In this document: one piece after another, positions 43,289-51,805 of the stretch | Layout of the letters: every line of letters begins with the position of its first letter | Position numbering within the stretch: the first letter of the stretch is position 1 | Assembly (NCBI RefSeq): GCF_003268675.1 | Contig: NZ_CP029378.1 | Span: 4,092,001 to 4,156,000, forward strand | DNA length: 64,000 bases | Direction: 5' to 3' | Source of the DNA: Streptomyces bacillaris | GTDB taxonomy: Bacteria; Actinomycetota; Actinomycetes; Streptomycetales; Streptomycetaceae | Notes under the pieces: model-generated | What the model saw: only the letters and a program-made list of their open reading frames with translations | What the model was told of the DNA's origin: nothing | Databases searched by the model: none | Translations under genes and position numbers: made by a program

Positions 43289-43747
43289 GAGACTCACTTC
43301 AAGTGCCATGGCTGGAAACGGCTTGACACCCCGTCATACGGCACGCGACCAGGGCTCGTTCGCCACGACCGTGCGCCGCTTCGGGAGGTGCCCCTCCGAA
43401 GGTGGGGCCGAGGAATCCATTCCTCCCGGAATGCCCCCATACGCCATCAGCCCACTGGAAGTAAGATGATCTTATCATCGGCCGCACGCTGACATGTCAA
43501 GCGCGGCGTGCCGGTGGCCACTTGACGCAGAACGTTCACATTGCGGAGACGCGGAGGAGGCTGTTCCGACTCCGTTGCCTCCGGGCGAGCCCCGGGCACC
43601 CCCGGCAGGGGCGGACCGGGAGCGCGGCCCGCCGGAGGGCTTGCGCACGGTCACCCCTGGACAATGGCCCGATCCCTGCGGAAGCCCTGTTGATACGTTG
43701 AGAAAATCGGAGCGTACGACGCAGGGCCGACGGGGGAGGACGCCTTC
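43289..43747. other. Divergent intergenic region between the conservon and the WXG-like locus
   Basis: No gene is supported in these 459 bases. A palindrome GATGAT-CTT-ATCATC (43465-43479) with notably low GC lies in the middle. A possible promoter for the rightward locus is TTGATA at 43690-43695, but its -10 partner is poor. The conservon promoter must be here as well. Confidence 0.45.
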
Positions 43748-44174
43748 ATTGCATGGGACGAGTGGGAGCAGCTGAAGAGCCAGGCAGCCATGCAGCTCAA
43801 CGGCGTGCCGGACGAGGGCGGCGGGTCGGCGCCGGGCGGTGACCTCAAGGTCAGCCAGAAGGATCCGGCGGCCGTGGGGGACAGCGCCTTCAAGCTCTTC
43901 GAGAGGCTGGGCAAGGGCGGACGCGACGCCTGGTCCGCCAGCCAGACCGCTGCCAAGGACCTGACGACCCAGGGCTTCGCGCTCGGCGGAGGGCTCGACC
44001 ACGTCCAGAAGCGCTGAGAAGCAGCTCACCTCGCTGCTGGATGCCTGCGCGCACATCTCCAACCACATGGACTACACCAAGAACGCCCATGCCGGGGACG
44101 AGTACCACATCTACTCGACCATCAGCAGCATCTCCACCCTGGACGAGGGATTCACCGAGATGCCCCAGCGCTGA
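43748..44174 (+). pseudogene. WXG100/type VII-associated-type small protein, frameshifted, ATT start
   Basis: The first frame begins ATT-GCA-TGG-GAC at 43748, preceded by GGGGGAGGA seven bases upstream, and reads IAWDEWEQLKSQAAMQLNGVPDEGG; streptomycete relatives begin MAWDEWEQLKAEA. It ends at TGA 44015-44017. The rest of the family sequence continues in the next frame (AEKQLTSLLDACAHISNHMDYTKNAHAGDEYHIYS) to TGA 44172-44174. So a one-base shift near 44010 splits the gene, and the start codon is non-canonical. Such proteins resemble WXG/Esx substrates paired with larger LXG-like proteins. Next gene overlaps (TGATG). Confidence 0.65.
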
Positions 44175-44816
44175 TGGACCTCGAAACTCTGCGCCATGGC
44201 AGCTTCGCCCAGCTCAACGAGGCTGTCACCGCCTGGAGCGGGGTGGTGAAGAAGCTCAAGGCGCTGAACACCGATGCCCGCGACGACCTCAAGGCGAGGG
44301 CGGACAAGGCGAACTGGGCCGGGCTGAACGCCGCGGTCTCCCGGGAGTTCATCACGAAGACGGTGGGGGAGTTCGGCGACGCCCACACCCAGGCGACGAC
44401 GATCCACAACATCCTCAAGGACACCCCCGATGAACTCGTCGAGTACAAAGCCGAACTCGACCAGGTGCTGGAGCGGGGCCGCAGGAAGAACATCACGTTG
44501 GGGGTATCACCTGGTGGGCGCGATCGCCAACCAGTTCGGTGGCGACATCGCGCAACGGGGTGTCGACGCGATCACGGCTGCCTGGGCCGAGGAGTAGGGG
44601 AACCGCATCGGCGAGAAGGCCACCGAAGACCGCAAGGCCAATCACGAGGAACGCAACCTCCAGCTCCGCGCCATCGCCGATCAATGGTACGCGGAGAACA
44701 CCGAATGGGCCGAGGAGGAGAAGGACTTCTCCCCGGACCGGGGCGTCTACACCCAGATCAGGGACGCGGCGGATCACGGGAACGACAAGGTCAACGGGGT
44801 CGGGGGAGAGAAGTAG
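44174..44816 (+). pseudogene. Decayed LXG/WXG-like effector-type gene with internal deletion
   Basis: The N-terminal 105 codons (MDLETLRHGSFAQLNEAVTAWSGVVKKLKAL...VLERGRRKNIT) match the start of a large streptomycete protein family that follows the preceding WXG-like gene. At about 44497 the frame changes, and the family-like C-terminus appears in frame 0: GYHLVGAIANQFGGDIAQRGVDAITAAWAEE, then TAG at 44595-44597, then ATEDRKANHEERNLQLRAIADQWY...GVGGEK and TAG at 44814. The middle several hundred residues are absent. A frameshift, a stop and a deletion make it a pseudogene. Confidence 0.65.
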
Positions 44817-45355
44817 TGAAGAGAGTCCACAGGGCCGCCGCGGCGGTTCTCACCCTCCTGTTCGTGGGGACGGCAGCCGGGTGTGCCACGGAGGAGAAGC
44901 GCGATTACAGCCTTCCGGAGAACCTCTGCGGAGTCCCCGTGGACAAGGAACTGGTCGACCCGCTCTTCCCGCCGGGAAAGACCGTCGAGCAGCAGGCCGA
45001 ACCACTCGAACCCCCGGTGAGTTCCTGCCGCGTTCTGGTGGACAAGCGCCGTGTCCTGTTCGTCTCCATCAGCCAGATCGGGGAGTTCTCCGACCCGATG
45101 GGCGAAAGGGAGAAGCAGCCTTTCCGGAACCGTAAGGAGATGAAAGACCTGCCGTTCGATGGCAAGGGGGCGGTAGGCGACACGAACGCCATGATTGCCG
45201 CCGAATGCGAGTCGGATGCGTCCCGCTACGTCATTGTCGAGTTCACCGTGGGTGAAAGCCTGGATGAGGACACGGATAGGCGTCGCGAGAAGATCGACCG
45301 ATTCGCCAAGGGGTACACGAAGGCGGTCCAGAAGGCGGTTTCGTGCAGCACATAG
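44816..45355 (+). CDS. Lipoprotein of the WXG-like locus
   Basis: A 179-residue lipoprotein; signal VHRAAAAVLTLLFVGTAAGC gives a Cys anchor near residue 23. The mature part starts ATEEKRDYSLPENLCGVPVDKELVDPLFPPGKTV, a pattern seen in streptomycete lipoproteins that accompany WXG-like/large effector pairs. Further Cys residues (NLCG, SSCRV, AAECESD, VSCST) probably form two disulfides. The GTG start overlaps the preceding TAG (TAGTG), so it was the third gene of that locus and is the only one still intact. Function unknown. Confidence 0.72.
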   Translation: MKRVHRAAAAVLTLLFVGTAAGCATEEKRDYSLPENLCGVPVDKELVDPLFPPGKTVEQQAEPLEPPVSSCRVLVDKRRVLFVSISQIGEFSDPMGEREKQPFRNRKEMKDLPFDGKGAVGDTNAMIAAECESDASRYVIVEFTVGESLDEDTDRRREKIDRFAKGYTKAVQKAVSCST

Positions 45356-45413
45356 CTGCTCGAACGGGCGCTCTGGCTCTGACGATGTTCCGCGGGCTTT
45401 CTCACCGGAGCGG

Positions 45414-46562
45414 TCAGGTGGAGGCGCGGGTCTCGAGGGCCCAGGCGTGGCGGCGGACCGTGTCGGGGGTGGTCCGGCCCGCCAGGATGTCGCAGAGCAG
45501 CTCGGCGCAGGCGCGCCCGTACGCGGCGGGGCGCAGGTCGACCGCCGTGACGGGCGGCTCGGCGGAGCGGGTGGCGGTGCCGTCGACGCAGGAGGCGATG
45601 AGGAGGGGGATACGGGGGTGGGTGGCGGTGGCCGTACGGGCGTGAGGCGCCGCCGCCGGTAGTGAACCGGGCCCCACCGGGCGGCCCAGGGTCGCCGCCG
45701 CCCGCAGCACGCCCGGAGCCGCTCCGTCCGGGGCGCAGATCACCGCGTCCACCGACGGGTCCGTCCGCAGCAGGGCCAGCGTCGTCTCCTCGGCCTCGCC
45801 GGGTGTGGCGGCGAACGGTACGGTCCGCAGCGCCACGGCCACCCCGCGCTCCCGCGCCCAAGAGTCGGCGGTGGCCCGCAGGGCAGTGGCCCAGGCGGAG
45901 GTGCCCGCGGGGGCCAGGACGGCGGGGTGGCGGGCGCCGCGTTCGGTCACATGGTCCAGGAGTGCGGTCAGCGAGGCGGCGTTGTCGCAGATCACGGCCC
46001 CGGTGGGGGCGGCGGTGGGGCCGAGGTAGCGCTCCCCGGTCACCACCGGAACGCCCGCGTCCAGCAGGCCGGGGACCGCGCTGTCGTCCACCTCGGGGTC
46101 GATCACCAGCAGGCCGTCGACCCGTGAGGCGATCGGGCCGCTCGTGGGGCCTGAGGGGCTCGGGGTGCCTGCGGGGCTCGTAGGGCTTGCGGGGCTTGTG
46201 GGGCCTGCGGAGTCGCCGGAGCCCCTGGAGTCCCCGCCGCCCGCGATGCTCGTCGGGGCCAGCAGCATGACGTCGAACCCCTCCTCCTGGGCGCGTTCCA
46301 CGGCCCCGAAGGCGAGGTTCATGTAGTAGTCGAGCCGGGTCGCCGTCCGCGGCAGGTGCAGCCCGATGGCGCCGGTGCTGGAGCGCCGCAGCCGCCGGGC
46401 CGCGCTGTTGGGGCGGTAGCCCAGCTCCTCCGCCACCGCGCGGACCCGGTCCCGGGTGGCCGCCGCGACGCGGCCGGAGCCCTGGAGGGCGTCGGAGACG
46501 GTGCTCTTGGAGACCCCGGCGGCGCGGGCCACGTCGAGCAGGGTCACGGTCCGGGAGGTCAC
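45414..46562 (-). CDS. LacI-family transcriptional repressor
   Basis: About 382 residues. The LacI HTH is VTLLDVARAAGVSKSTVSDALQGSGRVAAATRDRVRAVAEELGYRPNSAARRLR, followed by a periplasmic-binding-like effector domain. A Pro/Ser/Gly insert (SPASPTSPAGTPSPSGP) sits at about residue 130-160 and is unusual in the family. GTG 46562 gives the normal HTH position; its ribosome site is poor, and the ATG at 46682 would add a leader crossing the operators. It probably represses itself and the divergent nitrilase gene through two 18-bp palindromes. Confidence 0.9.
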   Translation of the reverse strand: MTSRTVTLLDVARAAGVSKSTVSDALQGSGRVAAATRDRVRAVAEELGYRPNSAARRLRRSSTGAIGLHLPRTATRLDYYMNLAFGAVERAQEEGFDVMLLAPTSIAGGGDSRGSGDSAGPTSPASPTSPAGTPSPSGPTSGPIASRVDGLLVIDPEVDDSAVPGLLDAGVPVVTGERYLGPTAAPTGAVICDNAASLTALLDHVTERGARHPAVLAPAGTSAWATALRATADSWARERGVAVALRTVPFAATPGEAEETTLALLRTDPSVDAVICAPDGAAPGVLRAAATLGRPVGPGSLPAAAPHARTATATHPRIPLLIASCVDGTATRSAEPPVTAVDLRPAAYGRACAELLCDILAGRTTPDTVRRHAWALETRAST

Positions 46563-46605
46563 GGGGGTGAAGTCTAGACGTTCGGGGAGGCACGGTGCGG
46601 GGGGT

Positions 46606-46658
46606 TGCCGGAACGTTCCGGCAGCGTTAGATTCGGGCCGTGCCGGAACGTTCCGGCA
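46606..46658. promoter_or_regulatory. Two perfect 18-bp LacI-type operators
   Basis: TGCCGGAACGTTCCGGCA occurs exactly at 46606-46623 and again at 46641-46658, 35 bases between centres, in the short space between the divergent LacI and nitrilase genes. The central AACGTT has the symmetry of LacI/GalR family operators. Twin sites on a divergent promoter allow looping or cooperative binding. Recognition by the adjacent regulator is inferred. Confidence 0.88.
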
Positions 46659-46702
46659 GTGTCCGTCCCCTCCTTCCCGCACCCCGGCCCCTGGAACTGG
46701 TC

Positions 46703-47664
46703 ATGCGTCTGATCACCGCGTACAACCCGCCCGCCTCCCCGACCCGGACCCGCCCCGCCGACCGCGCCCCCTGCGCGTCGCGGCCGTCCAGCAGCGGTGG
46801 CACCGCGACCCCGCCGAGCACCGCGCCGCCCTGCTGGAGGGCATCCGCCTCGCCGCCGCCGAGGGGGCCCGGGTGGTCTGCCTCCAGGAGCTGACGCTCT
46901 CGCCGTACTTCGCGGTCGTCCGCCGCGCCGACCACCCCGCGCCGGCCGAGCCGGAGGAGCTGCTGACCGGCCCCACCTTCACCTTCGCCGCCGAGGCGGC
47001 CCGTGAGCAGGGGGTGTACGTCCACGCCTCCCTGTACGAGAAGGCCCCGGCGCCCGGCGGCCAGGACGACGGCCTCGGCTACAACACCGCGATCCTCGTC
47101 GCCCCCGACGGCACCCTCGCCCAGCGCACCCGCAAGACCCACATCCCGGTCACCGAGGGGTACTACGAGGACGACTGGTTCCGGGCCGGCCCGGCGGGCG
47201 ACGACGCCTTCCCGCTGGTCACGGTGGACGAGGCCCGCTTCGGCCTGCCGACCTGCTGGGACCAGTGGTTCCCCGAGCTGGCCCGCGCCTACTCGCTCGC
47301 CGGGGCCGACGTCCTCGTCTACCCCACCGCCATCGGCTCCGAGCCCGGCTTCCCCGGCTTCGACTCCCAGCCGCTCTGGCAGAAGGTGATCACCGGCAAC
47401 GCCATCGCCAACGCCACCTTCATGGTCGTGCCCAACCGCATCGGTGCCGAGAACGGCCTCACCTTCTACGGCAGCTCCTTCATCGTCGACCCGTACGGCC
47501 GCGTCCTCGCCCAGGCCCCGCGCGACGAGCCCGCCGTACTGGTCGCGGACCTCGACCTCGACGCCCGCCGCGACTGGCTGGAGCTGTTCCCGTTCCTGAC
47601 CACCCGCCGCCCGGACGCGTACGGTCCGCTCACCGCCACGGACCGCACGGTCGCCACGGACTGA
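46703..47664 (+). pseudogene. N-carbamoylputrescine amidase-type nitrilase, apparent -1 frameshift near the start
   Basis: From about 46737 on, the coding frame gives an intact carbon-nitrogen hydrolase: LRVAAVQQRWHRDPAEHRAALLEG, catalytic Glu in CLQELTLSPYFAVV, Lys in RKTHIPVTEGYYEDDWF and Cys in GLPTCWDQWFPELARAYSLAGADVLVYPTAIGSEP. These features favour N-carbamoylputrescine amidase (agmatine to putrescine pathway). The expected start MRLITAYNPPAS (ATG 46703) is in another frame; the two join if the CCCC run at 46737-46740 had one more C. Either a real frameshift or a sequencing error; otherwise there is no good start. LacI operators lie just upstream. Confidence 0.75.
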
Positions 47665-47741
47665 ACGGTGGAGTGACGGGGCCGAGGGTGGGTATGGGGG
47701 GCGGGTTACGGGGGCGGGGGAGCCTCAGGGGGCATCGGCGG

Positions 47742-47851
47742 GATATCCCCATGGCCCGGGGGGCCGCCGGGCGGTAGTCGTCGCGGTGGACGCCCTTCTC
47801 CTGGAGGATCGGCACCACCCGGTGCACGAAGTCGTCCAGCCCGCCGGGGGT
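47742..47851 (-). pseudogene. C-terminal remnant of a flavin-dependent (LLM-class) monooxygenase
   Basis: Reading leftwards, TPGGLDDFVHRVVPILQEKGVHRDDY, then RPAAPRAMGI, matches the C-terminal end of NtaA/SnaA/DszA-type flavin monooxygenases (typically GLDDFVDLVVPELQRRG). Nothing of the upstream several hundred residues is present, and no start is available. It abuts an unidentified minus-strand frame (FRIADGNRIAIDVKSHGVAF) and then a plus-strand regulator remnant. Confidence 0.5.
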
Positions 47852-47932
47852 GAGACTCGAAGGCGACCCCGTGGCTCTTCACGTCGATTGCGATCCGGTT
47901 GCCGTCCGCGATCCGGAACCCGTCGCCGCTCG

Positions 47933-48280
47933 GGCGACGCGGACACGGTGGCGGCCCACCACCTCCAGGGCCTGGAGATCGCCCGCGCCCTCGCGGAACC
48001 CCGCGCCCTGGCCCTCTCCCTGGAGGGCCTCGCCGGGGCGGCGGCCCTCACCGCCGACGCCCCCTCCGCCACCCGGGCGGCCGTCCTCCTGGGCGCCGCG
48101 GCGGCCGCCCGTCGCGCGGCCGGGGCCCCGCTGCCGCCCGCCGAACGCGCCGACGTCGACCGGGTCACCGCCTCGGCACGGGCGGCCCTGGGGGCGGCGG
48201 CGTTCTCGGAGGCGTACGCGGAGGGTGCCCGGCTGACCCCGGAGGAGGCGGCCCACCTGGCCCGTACGGAACCGGCCTGA
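47933..48280 (+). pseudogene. C-terminal remnant of a large ATPase/TPR regulator (AfsR/LuxR type)
   Basis: GDADTVAAHHLQGLEIARALAEPRALALSLEGLAGAAAL, then SATRAAVLLGAAAAARRAAGAPLPPAERADVDRVTASARAALG, matches the last TPR-like 110 residues of streptomycete BTAD/AfsR or LuxR-type regulators. It ends at TGA 48280. No ATPase or DNA-binding part precedes it; the DNA to the left belongs to other remnants. Codon use is normal, so the break looks recent or the piece came in by recombination. Confidence 0.55.
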
Positions 48281-48484
48281 CCGATACGCGGCTGAAACAG
48301 ACCCGCGCGGTCCCCGAAGCACGGCACTGACCGCCCGGAAGCACGGCTCCCGGAGGCTGGGGGGCGTACGCCGATCCCCGGCGCACGCGACGTTGGGAGA
48401 TCCGTGCCGAGCACCGAGGAGCGCCTGAGCCCCGAGCGGCCCCCGAGCGCCCGGACGACCCCCGCCGAAGCCGAAGCCAAGACC

Positions 48485-48556
48485 GCAACCGGAACCGGAA
48501 CCGGAACTGCAACCGGAACTGCAACCGGAACCAGAACCGGAACTGGAAGCGGAACA
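48485..48556 (+). repeat. GGAACC-type hexanucleotide microsatellite
   Basis: About twelve imperfect GGAACC/GGAACT units, including a 12-base unit GGAACTGCAACC repeated twice, lie in the 5' part of the EEP gene. Depending on frame they encode Thr-Gly or Pro-Glu-type repeats. Confidence 0.8.
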
Positions 48557-48684
48557 GGGACCACCACAGAAACAGGGCCCGGGAGCGAGCCGCCCTCCAC
48601 CAGGACCGCGCCCCAGGTCCCCACCTCCACCCCCGCCCCCGAGGCCGCCGCCGGGCGCTCCTCGCGCTGTTCTGCGCCGCCCTG

Positions 48685-49554
48685 ATGGCCCTGCACTCCC
48701 TGGTCCCCAACACCGCCCTCAACATCGGCAGCCTCTTCCAGACCGTGCTGCCCTGGACCGGTCTCGCCGTCCCCCTCCTCCTCGCCCTGGCCGCCGTACG
48801 CCGCTCCCGGCTCGCCGCCGTCGCCGTACTCGCGCCCGCCCTGGTCTGGGCGACCCTCTTCGGCCCCGCCCTCACCGACAAACGGTCCGCAGAAGCCCCC
48901 GGCACCACCGGCCTCACCGTTCTCGGCCACAACGTGGACGAGGCCAACCCCGATCCGGCCGGCACCGCCCGCGCCCTCGCCCGGGCCGACGCGGACGTCC
49001 TGGCCCTGGTGGAACTCTCCGAGGAGTCCACGCCCGTCTACGCGCGCGAGCTGGCCGCCACCCACCCGCACCACGCGGTGCTCGGCGGCGTCGGCCTCTG
49101 GAGCAGGCACCGGCTCACGGCGGTCGCGGAGGTGGAGATCATGCCGTGGACGCGGGCGCTGCGGGCCACGGCGGAGACCCCCGAGGGGCCCGTCGCCGTC
49201 TACGCGGCCCACCTCGCCTCCGTACGCGTATCGGGTGCGGGCTTCACGACCGCCCGCCGCAACGAGGCGGCCCGGAAGCTGGCCGCCGCGCTCCGGGCCG
49301 AGGCCGCGCCCCGTGTCGTGGTGCTGGGCGACTTCAACGGCACGTACCAGGACGCGGCCCTGGCCCCGGTCACCTCGCAGCTCCGCTCGGCCCAGCGGGA
49401 GGCGGGGAAGGGCTTCGGGTTCACGTATCCGGCCGCGTTCCCGGTGGTGCGGATCGACGACGTGCTGGTGAAGGGGGTGACCCCGCTCGCCTCCTGGACC
49501 CTGCCCGCCACCGGCAGCGACCACCGCCCGGTGGCGGCCAGGCTGCGGTTCTGA
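48685..49554 (+). CDS. Endonuclease/exonuclease/phosphatase-family membrane protein, 5' end probably frameshifted
   Basis: A 289-residue EEP-fold protein from ATG 48685. Two membrane helices are followed by the catalytic domain from about residue 75: GLTVLGHNVDEANPDP, VLALVELSEES (Glu), VVVLGDFNGTYQD (Asp/Asn) and ATGSDHRPV (Asp-His). The fold covers DNases, phosphodiesterases and sphingomyelinases; the target is unknown. The same frame upstream continues into a hydrophobic RRRALLALFCAAL, so the natural protein starts earlier. A well-supported GTG start (48404, GGGAG) is in a different frame across the GGAACC repeat, implying an indel between them. Confidence 0.72.
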   Translation: MALHSLVPNTALNIGSLFQTVLPWTGLAVPLLLALAAVRRSRLAAVAVLAPALVWATLFGPALTDKRSAEAPGTTGLTVLGHNVDEANPDPAGTARALARADADVLALVELSEESTPVYARELAATHPHHAVLGGVGLWSRHRLTAVAEVEIMPWTRALRATAETPEGPVAVYAAHLASVRVSGAGFTTARRNEAARKLAAALRAEAAPRVVVLGDFNGTYQDAALAPVTSQLRSAQREAGKGFGFTYPAAFPVVRIDDVLVKGVTPLASWTLPATGSDHRPVAARLRF

Positions 49555-49636
49555 ACCGTCGCCACCGCCCCGCCCGCCTACGATGCACAAAGCACCCCTC
49601 ACCTCCCCCTCCCACCCCCACGACCAGGCAGGAATC

Positions 49637-50347
49637 GTGCCGGAACCCCGGGTCCCCGACCCCGTCAGCGTGCTCGTCGTCGAGGACGACGCCACGATCC
49701 GGCGCGCCGTCCAACTCGCCCTGGAGCGCTACGGCTACCGCGTCGACGTGGCCGCCGACGGGCTCGACGGCCTGGAGGCGTTCCGCGCGGGCACGCACGA
49801 CCTGCTGATCCTGGATGTGATGCTGCCCGCGCTGGACGGCATCGGCCTCTGCCACCGCATCCGCGAGGAGAGCCTCGTGCCGGTCCTGATGATGTCGGCG
49901 CGCGGCGACGCGCTGGACGTGGTGGCGGGCCTGGAGGCGGGTGCCGACGACTATGTGGTCAAGCCGGTGGACACCGCCGTCCTGGTGGCCCGCATCCGGG
50001 CGCTGCTGCGCCGCGCCACCTTCGACCCGGACCGGAGCGCGCCGCCGGAGGCCCCCGACCACGTCCTGGTCTTCGGCGACCTGACCGTGGACACCCTCGG
50101 CATGGAGGTGCACCGGGACGGCCGCCCCGTACCGCTGACCCCGACCGAACTGCGTCTGCTGCTGGAGTTCGCCGCCGCGCCCGGCTCGGTGCTGGACCGC
50201 CGCCGGCTGCTGCGCGAGGTCTGGGACTACGGCTGGGAGGGGGACACCCGGGTCGTGGACCTGTGTGTGCTGCGGCTGCGGAAGAAGATCGGCAGCGGCA
50301 GGATCGAGACCGTACGCGGCTTCGGCTACAAACTCGTCCGCAGCTGA
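49637..50347 (+). CDS. OmpR/PhoB-family response regulator
   Basis: A 236-residue regulator. Receiver domain 9-125: VLVVEDDATIRRAVQLALERYGYRV (acidic pair), LLILDVMLPALDG (phospho-Asp near residue 58), MMSAR and VVKPV (Thr/Lys region). The C-terminal winged helix is PLTPTELRLLLEFAAAPGSVLDRRRLLREVWDYGWEGDTRVVDLCVLRLRKKIG...TVRGFGYKL. GTG 49637 has AGGAATC before it. Three bases separate it from the kinase gene, so they form a cognate pair. It resembles CseB-like envelope-stress regulators; with the D,D-carboxypeptidase downstream a cell-wall role is plausible. Confidence 0.94.
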   Translation: MPEPRVPDPVSVLVVEDDATIRRAVQLALERYGYRVDVAADGLDGLEAFRAGTHDLLILDVMLPALDGIGLCHRIREESLVPVLMMSARGDALDVVAGLEAGADDYVVKPVDTAVLVARIRALLRRATFDPDRSAPPEAPDHVLVFGDLTVDTLGMEVHRDGRPVPLTPTELRLLLEFAAAPGSVLDRRRLLREVWDYGWEGDTRVVDLCVLRLRKKIGSGRIETVRGFGYKLVRS

Positions 50348-50350
50348 CGC

Positions 50351-51625
50351 ATGGGCCTCCTCAACCCCCGCGCCCTGCGCTGGAAGATCGCCGCGCTCAC
50401 CGCTGCCGCCTGCTGCGCGGTGGCGGCGGTGGTCGGCTTCCTGGTCCACGACGCGACCCGGGAGCGCGGGCTGCGGCTGGGGCACGAGCGCACGATCACC
50501 CGCCTGATCGCGGCCGAGCGGGAGCTGGGCCGTACGGGGCAGGCGCCGCCCGACATCGACGTACGGCCCCGGGACGAGCTGCCCGGGCCGCTGGCGCGGG
50601 ACCTGGCCGACCAGCCGGACCCCAGCACGGGCTACGCCACCTGGTACGACGCCAAGGACCCCAACTGGTACTGGATGTGGGGTGCCGTGGCGGCCGGGGA
50701 CGGTGAGTTCCTGGTCGTACGGGAGGACATGAGCACCGAGGTCCGCAGCCTCCAGCTCCTGGACCGCGCCATCGTGAAGGCCGTCCTCGCCGCGCTCCTC
50801 TTCGTCGTCCCGCTCGCCGCCCTCGCCACCGAGCCGGTCAACCGGCGGCTGCGCCACGGAGCCCGTACCGCACGCAGGATCGCGGACGGGGAACTGGACG
50901 CGCGGATCGGCTCCGCCGGGCGGGCCCGGGACGAGATCACCGAGATGTCGGCCGCCGTCGACGACATGGCCACCGCCCTCCAGCGCAAGCTGGAGAACGA
51001 GCAGCGCTTCACCGCCGACGTCGCCCACGAGCTGCGCACCCCGCTGATGGGCCTGGTCACCGCCGCCGGGCTGCTCCCGGAGGACGACGAGGCGACGGTG
51101 CTCGTACGGGACCGGGTGCGGGCCCTGCACACCCTGATCGAGGACCTGTTGGAGATCTCCCGCCTCGACGCGGGCGCCGAACGGGCCCGGCTCGACACGG
51201 TGCCGCTGGGCGAGCTGGTGACGGACGTGGTCCGGCGTACGGGGACGGAGACCCGGGTCACCGCCGGGGAAGCGGCTTTGGTGGAGACCGACCCGCGCCG
51301 GGTGGAGCGGATCGTGGTCAACCTGGTCACCAACGCGCACCGGCACGGCGGAACCCCCGTCGAGGTCACCGTCACCGGCCCCCGCATCGCGGTCCGCGAC
51401 CACGGCCCCGGCTTCCCGCCCGCCCTGCTCGACCAGGGCCCGCAGCGCTTCCGTACGGGCGCCAGCGAGCGCGGCCGGGGCCACGGCCTCGGCCTCACCG
51501 TCGCCCAGGGCCAGGCCGGGGTCCTCGGCGCCCGCCTGACCTTCGCGAACGCCCCGGACGGCGGCGCGATCGCCACGCTGGACCTGGCGCCGGAGGGGCC
51601 GGAAGGGCCGACGAGACCGGAGTGA
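50351..51625 (+). CDS. Membrane sensor histidine kinase, partner of the OmpR-type regulator
   Basis: A 424-residue kinase with two membrane helices (KIAALTAAACCAVAAVVGFLV and IVKAVLAALLFVVPLAALA) enclosing an extracytoplasmic sensor of about 115 residues. A HAMP-like linker is followed by the H box FTADVAHELRTPLMGL, N box NLVTNAHRHG and G boxes DHGPGFPP and GRGHGLGLTVAQG. Autophosphorylation on His and transfer to the adjacent regulator are expected. The ligand is unknown. Ends in a repetitive Gly-Pro-Glu tail. Confidence 0.94.
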   Translation: MGLLNPRALRWKIAALTAAACCAVAAVVGFLVHDATRERGLRLGHERTITRLIAAERELGRTGQAPPDIDVRPRDELPGPLARDLADQPDPSTGYATWYDAKDPNWYWMWGAVAAGDGEFLVVREDMSTEVRSLQLLDRAIVKAVLAALLFVVPLAALATEPVNRRLRHGARTARRIADGELDARIGSAGRARDEITEMSAAVDDMATALQRKLENEQRFTADVAHELRTPLMGLVTAAGLLPEDDEATVLVRDRVRALHTLIEDLLEISRLDAGAERARLDTVPLGELVTDVVRRTGTETRVTAGEAALVETDPRRVERIVVNLVTNAHRHGGTPVEVTVTGPRIAVRDHGPGFPPALLDQGPQRFRTGASERGRGHGLGLTVAQGQAGVLGARLTFANAPDGGAIATLDLAPEGPEGPTRPE

Positions 51626-51805
51626 CCGGAGTGACCGGAGCGGCCGGGGCGACCGGAGGCGCCGAGGCGGCCTGGGGCGGTGGACTGAAACCGAACCGCA
51701 ACGCACTCTCGCGGCAGCGGAAACGGCACCGCACCGGCCCGGAAGAGCGGCTCGCGGAGGGTGAGGACCGTGCGGAAGACGCACACGTTCTCCCCGGAGG
51801 TGCCC

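Noticed and set aside
43494..43775. 93-codon plus-strand frame between the conservon and WXG locus
   Set aside because: Pro/Gly/Arg-rich, no ribosome site, and it overlaps the promoter region and the WXG-like start.
48485..48556. CRISPR-like repeat
   Set aside because: The units are 6-12 bases with no spacers; it is a microsatellite.
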